In this document: one piece after another, positions 1 through 8,235 of the stretch | Position numbering within the stretch: position 1 is the first letter of the stretch | Layout of the letters: every line of letters begins with the position of its first letter | Source of the DNA: JAOZTV01 sp965371805 | GTDB taxonomy: Bacteria > Acidobacteriota > Aminicenantia > UBA2199 | Length of the DNA: 42,094 bases | Reading direction: 5' to 3' | NCBI GenBank assembly: GCA_965371805.1 | Contig: CBDUZW010000045.1 | Span: 1 to 42,094, forward strand | Notes under the pieces: generated by a model | Seen by the model: only the letters and a program-made list of their open reading frames with translations | Told to the model about the DNA's origin: nothing | Database searches by the model: none | Made by a program: the position numbers and the translations under genes

Positions 1-2
1 CA

Positions 3-116
3 TTTGGGTTTTTTGGGGGATCAGAGTCTAATATGTTTCTGAACTTCAACAGTGACTGGATTTACATAAAACTGATGAGTCGAACAGGGAGTTTCATCCC
101 GGCATTGTACTACTAA
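3..116 (+). CDS. possible 3' end of a gene cut by the window edge
   Basis: An open frame enters from the left edge and ends with TAA at 114-116, giving about 37 residues with an aromatic and glycine-rich start (FGFFGGSESNMF) and the end FIPALYY. I recognise no family. It could be the tail of a secreted or beta-strand-rich protein, but a frame this short could also be open by chance. Confidence 0.25.
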   Translation, partial: FGFFGGSESNMFLNFNSDWIYIKLMSRTGSFIPALYY

Positions 117-275
117 TATTATTTAACCACTTTTTTAGTCCCTTTGATATTATGCCTGAATCGCTTATACTTATTTCGAATCCATTTCCATAATCTGAAA
201 TTCAACTAAAAAACTCTGCAAAGAAATAAGGTTAAAAACAAATATAGAATCAGGATCACTTCTGTCGGGGGATAA

Positions 276-518
276 CATATAGATACATGGCAGCCTTGTC
301 AGGATTTTATTAAAAACATTCAGGAACTCACTAATATAACAATAAGACCCAGTATGTCAACAAAAACAGTTACTATTACCGGAGATTTTGAAAAAAAAAG
401 ATGCGGAAGTGTTATAAAAATTATAAAAAATGGAATTACAGTCTATATTAAAAGTGGAAAAAGTGGTGAAAAAAATAAAAATAATACATTAACATTTAGA
501 ATAAAACCCCGGAGATAA
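276..518 (+). other. open frame without a clear start; possible small gene or gene remnant
   Basis: The frame is open from just after a TAA at 273-275 to a TAA at 516-518. The only ATG is at 354 and would give a 54-residue basic peptide beginning MSTKTVTITGDF. The sequence upstream of that ATG also reads like coding sequence (DTWQPCQDFIKN) but has no start codon and no Shine-Dalgarno sequence. It may be the decayed 3' part of an older gene. Apart from this and the frame ending at 116, I see nothing recognisable in bases 117-545. Confidence 0.25.
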
Positions 519-545
519 TTACCTCTAATATATTCATAAACGAGA

Positions 546-2540
546 GTGAAAGACTTTTTAAAGAAAAACATCCTTTTTTATTTAAATATTTCAATGTATA
601 ATCCTTTTATGAAAAGTTTTTATATTTTTGTTTTTACTATTTTAGTTTTCTGTATATCGGCTAACGGGCAAAACCGTGTTCCCATTGCTGATGCAGGTCA
701 TTCAAGATATGTTTCGGATAGTACAATTACACTAGACGGCTCTGACTCTTATGACCCTGATAATAATACAATCCTGAGTTTCAAATGGCAACAAATTAAA
801 GGAATTTCTATAAATATCTCCAATGAGAACACGGCAAATCCGGTAATCAGCAAATTTAATCCAAACAGTGAATTAAAAATCTGTGAATTTAAATTAGTTG
901 TAAATGATGGTGAGTTGGAAAGCAGTGATACCGTCCTTATCTATATAGTTCCAGCCTTTAATTCAGCCAATCCCCGCTTATCTCTTCAGAATCCTCCATT
1001 TAATCCTGACAAACCTACTATTATTGCTTTTGGTGGTGGAGACTGCTCCTGTGGAGTCCCACTATATGCAAAACAGCCTTCCCAATGGTATGACCAGGCA
1101 AATTACATTACAGGTTCATACTGTCCCCCATATTCTAACCTGGCCAACGAGCTAATTGTTTACTTATCTGAAAATGCCCCCGAATATTCCAAAGATATAC
1201 AGACCATCGGATTCAGTACAGGCGGAAATCCTGCAATGATTATTGCCAATTATTTAAACAGTATATACAAGGATGCCAGATATGCAGTCAACAGGGTTTC
1301 ACTGTTGGATGCACCCTGTATTGATTTTCCTTCCGAAGTAATTAATTTCCATAATACATCTATTGCTGGAGAGAAGTTTTGGGTCGACACATATAGAGTT
1401 AGCGCAGACTTTATTCCCGGTGCCGTAAATATATTCTTTCCTGATGGCGAACATTCCACTCCATATAGTTGGTTTAAGAATTCCGCCTCTCCTGAAAATT
1501 GGAAAGATAATGATATATATAATAGCGGTGTTACGGCCGGATATTATTTTTCAGTAATTGGACCCGGAAAAAACTTCCATCCGGTTACAAATATCACCAA
1601 TTATTATTTCCAATGGACTTCAAGCCAACCTGATCTACTGGAAATGTACAATGAGGAAAGCTATACAGGAAAAACCCTTAAGCCGGCAACCCTTATAGGT
1701 CCTGACAATGAAACAGTCGTTGAAGCAGAAGGTACCCTTTTAACATGCGAAAAAACTACAAATTCAATCAGCTACCATCTTATATTCGGTTCAGAACCGG
1801 AAAAAATGGAAACAATTATTTCAAAAACAGACAAACCACCAGCAGAAGTAATAAAAGATTTCCCTTTTAACCCGACTTACTGGACCATAAAAACGTTTGA
1901 CACTTTCGGTTCCTCTACATATTCAGACCCAAAATATTTTTATACTTCTCTCCCTTCAATCAAACCCGTAGTCAGTTTCATAAACCCTCCTAACGGTTCA
2001 ACAATAAAAAAAACGATCGATGTAGAGATAAAAGCAGATAGTTCAGAAGGGATTAGAAAAGTCAAACTTTATATAAATAACAGTTTAGAACAAACCATTT
2101 ATGCTTCTCCCTGGATATTTAAGTTGGATACGCTTCCACTGTCGAACAAGACTCATACGTTAAGTGCTGTTGCATATAGTAATGTCGGTGATAAAACAAA
2201 AACAAATTCTATTATTAATATTGATAATATGAAACTGATACTTAATGCAGAAAGAAAATCTATAGATACATGGTTAACTATTACTCAGATTGGAGAAATA
2301 AAAATAACAATCGATAATGCTGAAGATTTAGTACAGATAAAAAAATATATTTTATATAAAAAAATCAAATACACTTCATCTTTTTTACCGTTAAAAGAGT
2401 TTGTCCCTTCAGAAATAAAAAATGGCATTATTAAACATATTGATACTAATATTGATAAAAAAAGCAAATATATTTATATAGTAACAGCATTAAATACAAA
2501 TGATATTGAAATGGCAACATCAAACCAAAGTGAACTATAA
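546..2540 (+). CDS. secreted PKD-domain protein with alpha/beta-hydrolase-like core and C-terminal Ig/FN3-like domains
   Basis: Exported multidomain protein of 664 residues from a GTG at 546. An in-frame ATG at 609 would place a cleaner signal peptide (MKSFYIFVFTILVFCISANG) at the N-terminus, and neither start has a strong ribosome-binding site. Domains seen in order are: a PKD/REJ-like domain at about 45-135 (PIADAG, LDGSDSYDPD); a hydrolase-like region at about 155-350 with a nucleophile-elbow sequence GFSTGGNPA, a later aspartate in LLDAPCIDF and a histidine in DGEHSTPYSW, as in lipase triads; an Ig-like domain near 470-560 (PPNGSTIKKT); and a beta-rich FN3-like C-terminal domain. The triad assignment is inference from motif order. 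The substrate is unknown; polysaccharide-bound esters or lipids are possible. It stands alone, with no operon partner. Confidence 0.7.
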   Translation: MKDFLKKNILFYLNISMYNPFMKSFYIFVFTILVFCISANGQNRVPIADAGHSRYVSDSTITLDGSDSYDPDNNTILSFKWQQIKGISINISNENTANPVISKFNPNSELKICEFKLVVNDGELESSDTVLIYIVPAFNSANPRLSLQNPPFNPDKPTIIAFGGGDCSCGVPLYAKQPSQWYDQANYITGSYCPPYSNLANELIVYLSENAPEYSKDIQTIGFSTGGNPAMIIANYLNSIYKDARYAVNRVSLLDAPCIDFPSEVINFHNTSIAGEKFWVDTYRVSADFIPGAVNIFFPDGEHSTPYSWFKNSASPENWKDNDIYNSGVTAGYYFSVIGPGKNFHPVTNITNYYFQWTSSQPDLLEMYNEESYTGKTLKPATLIGPDNETVVEAEGTLLTCEKTTNSISYHLIFGSEPEKMETIISKTDKPPAEVIKDFPFNPTYWTIKTFDTFGSSTYSDPKYFYTSLPSIKPVVSFINPPNGSTIKKTIDVEIKADSSEGIRKVKLYINNSLEQTIYASPWIFKLDTLPLSNKTHTLSAVAYSNVGDKTKTNSIINIDNMKLILNAERKSIDTWLTITQIGEIKITIDNAEDLVQIKKYILYKKIKYTSSFLPLKEFVPSEIKNGIIKHIDTNIDKKSKYIYIVTALNTNDIEMATSNQSEL

Positions 2541-2719
2541 GAACAAATATATTTTTAATTAATTTTTGGTCATTGCTTTTATCTCAATATTCCTATTTTC
2601 ATTACTTTTGAAAATTTAGTAACAGGCAATATATTCCTTTTCAATTATGTTTTTTTATATTTATAAGCATATTAATCAAGAATTCCGTAAAATGAATCTC
2701 TAACCGAGTTATTATAAAA

Positions 2720-3794
2720 TTTTTAAAATGAAAAGCATTGTATTATTGGATTTTTTGTCATTTTTTTTATTTAAAAATACTAAGAATACTGCATATATTG
2801 TTCTTTATAATGTAAACGATTGTTTAATCCTTTTCTTTTTAGCTCCTCGGATGAAATTTATTATAGGTTTTTAAGAGATCAGAATAATTTAAGGATGTGT
2901 ATTTTTCAGTTGTTACTAAATTTGAATGTCCTAATAATTCCTGAATAACTCTCAAATTCGCTCCTCTTTGAAGCAGATGAGATGCAAATGAATGTCTGAA
3001 TAAGTGAGGAAATAGTTTTTCCAGGATCCTTTCTATTGATCTTTCACTAATTTTAGCACCCTTATAATTCAAAAAAACATACTCTGTCTTATTTCCAAAT
3101 TTTTTAAATATCTCTTCCTGATAGACATTGATTAAATCAAGTGATTTTTTATTAAAGGGTACGATCCTCTCTTTTTTGCCTTTGCCAAGCACCCTTATTA
3201 ACCTTTCTCTTTTATCTATATCCGACACTTTTATATTAGCAATTTCAGAGACTCTTAATCCGGCTGCATATAACAACTCGAACAAGGCTTTATTTCTAAT
3301 ATTTAAAAAACCATCAGAAGGAATATTATCTAAAAACTCACCCATCTCTTTTTCAGTTAATATTTCAGGCAGTTTTTTGTCTGTTTTAGGCGTCCGTATT
3401 CCATCAAAAGGATTTTTTTCAACCTTTCCCCTGGATAAAAGAAATGCATAAAAAGAGCGTATTGCATATATTTTTCTTGCAATAGTCGCTTTGTTTTTTG
3501 ACCTTAAAAAAACATCAGAGATAAAATCTCTAATATTGTCCTTATTTACTTTAAGTTTATTCTCTTTAATATAATCAAAAAACTGTTTAGTATCCTGATC
3601 ATATGCTCTAATTGTATTAGAAGAAAAAAAAAGAATATTCTTCAAATGCTCCAAATATTCATTTAAATATTTTCTATTATTATCCATTTTTTTAATTCAT
3701 TAATCGCTCTTTCTGCTTTTTTTATTTTTTTGATCTTTTTAATCTCTTTCCTTTTTACTTTTTATATATCTTCCAGTTTAATATCAGCTAATAA
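2720..3794. repeat. 1.1-kb direct repeat, copy 1 (xerC segment)
   Basis: This 1,075-bp stretch matches 12093-13200 in the same orientation. It covers the sequence downstream of xerC, all of xerC, and the last roughly 100 bp of trmFO. The size difference of 33 bp equals one in-frame deletion inside copy-1 xerC. By eye the centre (about 2765-3690) differs at only about a dozen sites, whereas the trmFO-derived end (3688-3794) carries about a dozen differences in 107 bp and the first 40 bp also differ. Because the trmFO tail belongs to the housekeeping locus, copy 2 is the source and copy 1 the duplicate. Confidence 0.92.
2839..3687 (-). CDS. tyrosine recombinase XerC-like, duplicate with an 11-residue deletion
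   Basis: Second copy of the XerC gene found at 12212-13093. Tyrosine recombinases of this family resolve chromosome dimers at dif. The 282-residue product differs from the 293-residue copy by two Lys substitutions and by loss of the 11 residues that precede the PHLFRH box. The six catalytic residues (R, K, H, R, H, Y in GLRVSE, GKGKK, PHLFRH, LLGH, EKYTSL) are all still encoded. The deletion lies between two AAATA direct repeats in the parent sequence, so replication slippage explains it. The lost segment leads into the catalytic HxxR box, so activity is doubtful. Upstream of its ATG lie a trmFO remnant and a broken lipA on the opposite strand, so it has lost its native operon promoter. Confidence 0.85.
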   Translation of the reverse strand: MDNNRKYLNEYLEHLKNILFFSSNTIRAYDQDTKQFFDYIKENKLKVNKDNIRDFISDVFLRSKNKATIARKIYAIRSFYAFLLSRGKVEKNPFDGIRTPKTDKKLPEILTEKEMGEFLDNIPSDGFLNIRNKALFELLYAAGLRVSEIANIKVSDIDKRERLIRVLGKGKKERIVPFNKKSLDLINVYQEEIFKKFGNKTEYVFLNYKGAKISERSIERILEKLFPHLFRHSFASHLLQRGANLRVIQELLGHSNLVTTEKYTSLNYSDLLKTYNKFHPRS

Positions 3795-3795
3795 A

Positions 3796-4026
3796 GAGCT
3801 CTATGAATTATTTGATGATTTATTAAACAATGGAGTTAAATTGCTCACAATTGGACAATATTTACAGCCGACATCAAACAATATTCAAGTAGTAAAATAC
3901 GATACTCCTGAAGAATTTGCTGAATTAAAGGAGATTGGATTAAAAAAAGGCTTTAAAGCTATTGAGTCCGGTCCATTTGTCAGAAGTTCATATAAAGCAG
4001 AGAATATGTTCAAAGAGGCAATTTAA
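3796..4026 (+). pseudogene. lipA: lipoyl synthase (LipA) C-terminal fragment
   Basis: About 76 residues matching the end of lipoyl synthase, the radical-SAM enzyme that inserts sulfur into octanoyl-lipoyl domains. Diagnostic stretches are LLTIGQYLQPT, TPEEFAELKEIG and ESGPFVRSSYKAE, the conserved C-terminal part that carries the RSSY motif. The N-terminal 200 or so residues, including the CxxxCxxC cluster, are absent. The fragment begins exactly where the xerC/trmFO repeat ends (3794), so the duplication boundary replaced the 5' part of the gene. The frame runs leftward into repeat sequence without a plausible start. It is followed after 3 bp by a broken acylphosphatase gene, as in an ancestral lipA-acyP operon. 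Confidence 0.85.
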
Positions 4027-4029
4027 TAA

Positions 4030-4299
4030 ATGATCACAAAACAATTTATTGTACAAGGAAAGGTTCAAGGTGTTGCATATAGATATCATGCAAAACAATC
4101 AGCAGACAAACTTGGTATAAAAGGAATAGCAAAAAATCAGATTGACGGAACTGTTAAGGTAGTTGCTCAGGCTGATGAAGGTCCCCTGGCTCTCTTTGAA
4201 GCTTATTTATAAAAAGGTTCCTCTCATTCAGTAGTAGAGCAGATAGATATAACAAAAATAGATAATTTTCCATATCTTGGATTTCAAATCATTCAATAA
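4030..4299 (+). pseudogene. acyP: acylphosphatase with an in-frame stop codon
   Basis: Acylphosphatases are small (about 90-residue) ferredoxin-fold enzymes that hydrolyse carboxyl-phosphate bonds. The N-terminal motif QGKVQGVAYRYHAKQSA carries the phosphate-binding loop and catalytic Arg (VQGVAYR), and GIAKNQIDGTVKVVAQ matches the usual G-x-V-x-N-x-x-DGxV region with its catalytic Asn. The frame stops at TAA 4210-4212 after FEAYL. It then continues in the same frame as KGSSHSVVEQIDI to FPYLGFQII and a terminal TAA at 4297-4299, completing a normal-length family member. One substitution (for example AAA to TAA) explains the break. The product up to the stop lacks the last beta strand. The end overlaps the convergent CHAT gene by 11 bp. 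Confidence 0.82.
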
Positions 4300-7200
4300 T
4301 TGAACCCGATTCTCCATTTAAAACAAAGGTAGCCCAGTAGATCGGATGATTATATTTTGTGTTTATCATTTTAATCTTAGCTTTTTGTAATGCTACTTCT
4401 TTGCTAGATCCATTTATAAGGTTTTCATAAAATAATATCATAAATTTAGAAGTTGCTTTATCATTTATATTCCACAAACTCATTAGAACAGTTTTTGCAC
4501 CTGCATTAAGAAAAGCTCTATATAAACCAGTTACACCTTCCCCCTTGTCCAGCTTGCCTCTACCTGTTTTACAGGCAGACAATACTACCAGATCAGCATT
4601 TAATTTTAAGTTATAGATTTCACGAATTTGAACAAAACCATCTTCTCTTGTATCTTTGTTTAAGGTAAAGACAAGTGCTGACCGGGCAGGAACTATTTCA
4701 TCAAAAAAGCCATGCATTGCAAAATGAATTATCCGGTATTCTGCTAAATTTATTTTTTTTAATATTTCCTCACTTGCATTCTCACGCATATATATTTTTC
4801 TGAGCTTTTCCGGAAAATATTCTGATATTTTTTTTATTTCTGTATTTGAAAAAGGCAATCTTTCAAATCCTAAACCTTTTCGGGTTGAAAAACCTCTATC
4901 CCCCCCCCCTGTATTATGCTCATTATTTAATAGTTTATTTTTTGAATAAACAGGATCTGCAAACCCGAGAAATTTCATTTCCCTTTTTGAAGGGTTTTTT
5001 CTTGATAATAAATTTATTAACGATGATATAGAAGGAGCATAAGAAACACAAAAACCCTCAATCAAATATCTTGCCCTACCAGAAGACTCTTCAATAACAA
5101 GAGATTCAAATGGCAAATAATGTAAATTCCTATCTGGAATAATAATAATTTTTTTAATATTTTTCAATTTATCTTTTACTTGACCAATTAAATTACTATA
5201 TAATTTCATCCCGGCTTTAATACCTATAAACTTTTCAGTATCTTTATTTGAGAGTAATTCTATATAATTTGAAACTCTATCTAAAATTATCTCAGATTTC
5301 TTCAATCTACAAATCTTTAATTCATTCATTGTTATTAGCACTAAATAAATCTTTTTCTGGACAATAAAATATTCAATTATTGCAGTATTTTTAGTTAATA
5401 AATTTTTTCTAATTTCATCAAGACTATATGGTTTGTGTTGATATATAAGTTTTGTATATTCAGGATTTTCTCTTTTAATACGTAAAATCAAATTTTGGTA
5501 TTTCTCTTCCATACTACTTAGTTTATTCACATATAGTTCTCGCTCTTTTTCTTCTAAATTAGGCTTAGATAATTTTGTCTGCAAAATAGATATTTTTTTA
5601 ATAATACTATTTTCTTCATATTTTACATCATCTGATAAATTCGCCTTTAAATCAATTTTTGCTTCCTGCAAATTATCTAAGAAAGCTCTGGCTTTTGCCT
5701 TTTCAATATAATAAAGAATTTTTTTATCATAACCTTTTTGTGGATATTTAGTATGCAGTTTATAAAGAAGACTTATAATATCTTCATAAAAACTGATTTT
5801 AACGGCGAGAAAACTTGCTTTCTGTTCCTGCATTAATAGTTTTCCTCTGATAGATTCAATAATATTAATGGCATTTTCTAAATATTTTAATGATTTGTAA
5901 TATTTTTTCCTGCGCATATTAATTGAAGCCAAACCACCATAAGCATTCAAAACTATATTTGAAGATCGTATTTTTTTTCCAATTTTTAGAGATCTATTAA
6001 AGTAAAGCATAGATTTATCAATATTATTTTCAGTTAGAAATGTTTTTCCAATATAATTTAGAACATCCCCTTCTGCTTTTCTATTTCCAATTTTCTTATG
6101 AATTTTTATTGCTCTGTTAAAATATTTCATTGCTTTAGTATTTTCACCGGACATATTATAAATAGTTCCTATAATTCCAAGACTAATCCCTTCATTTTTT
6201 TTATTTCCAATCTTTTTATGGATAGCAAGTGCCTGTTTATAATACATTAATGCTTTTTCGTAATTTTGTAATTTCTGATATACCCGACCAATATTTTGAA
6301 GTTTTATCCCTACTCCTAATTCATTATTTGTTATTCTGTTTATTGCAAGGCTCTTACTATAGTATTCCAGCGCCTTTTTATAATCACCCAACACATAATA
6401 AACAGAACCAATATTTCCAAGACTTATTCCCTCACTCTTTTTACTTTCTGTTTTTTTGTTTAAGGCAAGAGCTTTATAATGAAATCCTAAAGCTTTGTCA
6501 TAACCACCTAAATTTAATTGTATATTCCCAATACTTGTAAGATATCTCTGCTCCCAAACCTGATTACCTGTTTTTCTACAAATATTAAGTCCTTTTTTAC
6601 TATACTTCAATGCTAATTTATAATTTCTCAAATTTCTATAAATTATACCTATGTTTCCATATAAAACTCCTAATAATTTAATATCTTTAATTCTTTTCGC
6701 TTCTTTAATTAAAACATTCAAGTATTTTATCACTTGCCTGAACTCACTTTTATAATAAGAAATAGATGCCTTTATTGAATATACCTGCCAGAATTCAGGT
6801 TTAAGTTCCAATACCTTATCTAACATTAAGATTCCTTTTTTCCACATCCGTAATTTTTGATATAAATATCCAAGTCCAAAATATGCTCTGACATTATTAG
6901 GGTCATCTTTAATAATCTTATGAAAGTATATTTCAGCTTCATTTTGTCCTTTTTTTTTATCCTTTTGTCTTTTTAAAAATGCATTAACTAATAATATATA
7001 TGAATCATCAAAACCATCATATCCTGAATTAAAAGAAGTCATTGTTTTAAAATGTTCAATTGCCTTATCATATTTTTTCATACTATAATAAACACGCCCA
7101 ATGTTGCTATAAATACATGCTCTATCAGAATTTTTTTTTTTAAGTTCAAAAAAAAATTCAAGTGCTTTATCTAATTGTTTTCTGTCCTTATAGAATTTTA

Positions 7201-7414
7201 TCAAACCCCTAGATGCCCTTAGAAAACCTGGATTATTAATTAATAATTTTTTATACCTTTTAATTGCAATATTATATTTTTTTTGACCGGAAAGAAGCAA
7301 TATAGAGTTATACTCATCCATCGTATCTATCTTTTGTTTTTTTTTTGCAAAACTAATAGTGTTGGATATAAAACAAAAGACTATAACATATAAAATAATA
7401 AATTTTCTATTCAT
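4289..7414 (-). CDS. exported TPR-CHAT (caspase-like) protein with an internal G10 tract
   Basis: A 1,041-residue protein with an N-terminal signal peptide (MNRKFIILYVIVFCFISNT), an array of tetratricopeptide repeats at about 35-520 (several read YKKALEYYSKSLAI or similar), a basic helical linker, and a C-terminal CHAT domain at about 700-1035. CHAT domains are caspase-clan cysteine peptidases. The His of HFAMHG (about residue 901) and the Cys of LSACKTGRG (about residue 948) form the expected dyad, followed by the usual GLYRAFLNAGA and HPIYWATFVL motifs. It is the last gene of a sigma/anti-sigma/CHAT set, 36 bp behind the anti-sigma gene, without a good Shine-Dalgarno sequence of its own. 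Ten consecutive G residues encode part of NTGGGDRGF near residue 836, upstream of the dyad. TPR-CHAT proteins elsewhere act in peptide cleavage and programmed responses. The substrate here is unknown. Confidence 0.9.
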   Translation of the reverse strand: MNRKFIILYVIVFCFISNTISFAKKKQKIDTMDEYNSILLLSGQKKYNIAIKRYKKLLINNPGFLRASRGLIKFYKDRKQLDKALEFFFELKKKNSDRACIYSNIGRVYYSMKKYDKAIEHFKTMTSFNSGYDGFDDSYILLVNAFLKRQKDKKKGQNEAEIYFHKIIKDDPNNVRAYFGLGYLYQKLRMWKKGILMLDKVLELKPEFWQVYSIKASISYYKSEFRQVIKYLNVLIKEAKRIKDIKLLGVLYGNIGIIYRNLRNYKLALKYSKKGLNICRKTGNQVWEQRYLTSIGNIQLNLGGYDKALGFHYKALALNKKTESKKSEGISLGNIGSVYYVLGDYKKALEYYSKSLAINRITNNELGVGIKLQNIGRVYQKLQNYEKALMYYKQALAIHKKIGNKKNEGISLGIIGTIYNMSGENTKAMKYFNRAIKIHKKIGNRKAEGDVLNYIGKTFLTENNIDKSMLYFNRSLKIGKKIRSSNIVLNAYGGLASINMRRKKYYKSLKYLENAINIIESIRGKLLMQEQKASFLAVKISFYEDIISLLYKLHTKYPQKGYDKKILYYIEKAKARAFLDNLQEAKIDLKANLSDDVKYEENSIIKKISILQTKLSKPNLEEKERELYVNKLSSMEEKYQNLILRIKRENPEYTKLIYQHKPYSLDEIRKNLLTKNTAIIEYFIVQKKIYLVLITMNELKICRLKKSEIILDRVSNYIELLSNKDTEKFIGIKAGMKLYSNLIGQVKDKLKNIKKIIIIPDRNLHYLPFESLVIEESSGRARYLIEGFCVSYAPSISSLINLLSRKNPSKREMKFLGFADPVYSKNKLLNNEHNTGGGDRGFSTRKGLGFERLPFSNTEIKKISEYFPEKLRKIYMRENASEEILKKINLAEYRIIHFAMHGFFDEIVPARSALVFTLNKDTREDGFVQIREIYNLKLNADLVVLSACKTGRGKLDKGEGVTGLYRAFLNAGAKTVLMSLWNINDKATSKFMILFYENLINGSSKEVALQKAKIKMINTKYNHPIYWATFVLNGESGSIIE
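4900..4909 (-). repeat. homopolymeric G10 tract inside the CHAT gene
   Basis: Ten C on the plus strand (G10 in the coding strand). It is the longest G/C run I see in the window and stands out in an AT-rich gene. The coding strand reads ACA-G10-ATAGAGG. Loss of one G leads to a TAG after nine further codons, and gain of one G creates TAG directly after the tract. Both remove the catalytic His and Cys. Confidence 0.9.
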
Positions 7415-7450
7415 ATTAATAGAATTATATAAAATATATGTTAAAAAGTC

Positions 7451-8218
7451 TCACATTTTTTTGATTATTTTAAAATTACTTAATTTTGATTTTATAATTT
7501 CATTATCTTTTGTATAAACTATGACTCTCCAAAAATATCTATCTCCTTTTTTCATTTTATTAAATAATTGAGATGGATATGTGTGATTTGTTTTTTCTAT
7601 TTTTGAAGATGTCCAAATAGAAGTTAATTCTTCATTATAGAGTTTAACTATATATTCTTTAGAATCTTTTACGGAATGCCATTTAAAAATAAGTTTATGT
7701 TGATTAAAATCGCCTTTTGGAGAAATTAATTTAACAATAATTTTATTTTCTCCTCTAAGTTTATCCATATCATTATTAATATTTATTAATTCTTTTGGAG
7801 ATTGAATAAACAGGATACTGCCTATTATTATTAATAATAGCGCAGCTATTGCTGATATATATTTAATATACCTACCTGAAAAATTTGAAAAAGAATATTT
7901 TTCTTTATTATATGAATTTATCACTTCATTACCTTTTTCAATTAATTCCTTAACTTCAGGTTTGCTGATTATAATATTTTCTTTATCCTTAGTTAGTTCT
8001 TTAGTTTCTTTATAAAATTGTCGAATGGCATTAAACCTTTGAGTACAATAACCACATTCAAACACATGATCAATTATCTTAAATTTATATTCAGAACTCT
8101 GCTTATCAATAACTGCCCTTAATAAAACATCATCTTTAATACAGTTTTCACCTATAATAGATGTTTGGCTTAATGATTTTTCATATATATTTTTTAATTT
8201 TTCTTCATTAAATTTCAT
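7451..8218 (-). CDS. membrane ZAS-type anti-sigma factor with C-terminal sensor-like domain
   Basis: A 255-residue single-pass membrane protein. The cytoplasmic N-terminus carries a complete zinc-binding anti-sigma (ZAS) signature: C26, then 24 residues, then H51-x3-C55-x2-C58 (HVFECGYC). One transmembrane helix lies at about 119-139 (ISAIAALLLIIIGSILF). The outer part (about 155-255) is beta-rich and FN3-like (FKWHSVKDSKEYIVKLY, GDRYFWRVIVYT), which could sense or bind an extracytoplasmic ligand. The start is well supported by GGGAGG placed upstream of ATG. It follows the sigma-factor gene by 17 bp, the usual order for a sigma factor and its cognate antagonist. The CHAT gene is downstream, so the pair probably controls its expression. 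Confidence 0.85.
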   Translation of the reverse strand: MKFNEEKLKNIYEKSLSQTSIIGENCIKDDVLLRAVIDKQSSEYKFKIIDHVFECGYCTQRFNAIRQFYKETKELTKDKENIIISKPEVKELIEKGNEVINSYNKEKYSFSNFSGRYIKYISAIAALLLIIIGSILFIQSPKELININNDMDKLRGENKIIVKLISPKGDFNQHKLIFKWHSVKDSKEYIVKLYNEELTSIWTSSKIEKTNHTYPSQLFNKMKKGDRYFWRVIVYTKDNEIIKSKLSNFKIIKKM

Positions 8219-8235
8219 ATTAACCTCCCATACTT

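Noticed and set aside
1250..1459. Minus-strand frame inside the PKD/hydrolase-like gene
   Set aside because: It has no ribosome-binding site, no recognisable motif, and lies opposite a well-supported coding region.
2839..3687. Copy-1 xerC region as an insertion sequence or integron integrase
   Set aside because: The sequence is an almost exact copy of the housekeeping xerC with part of trmFO attached. There are no terminal inverted repeats, target-site duplications or attC-like repeats.
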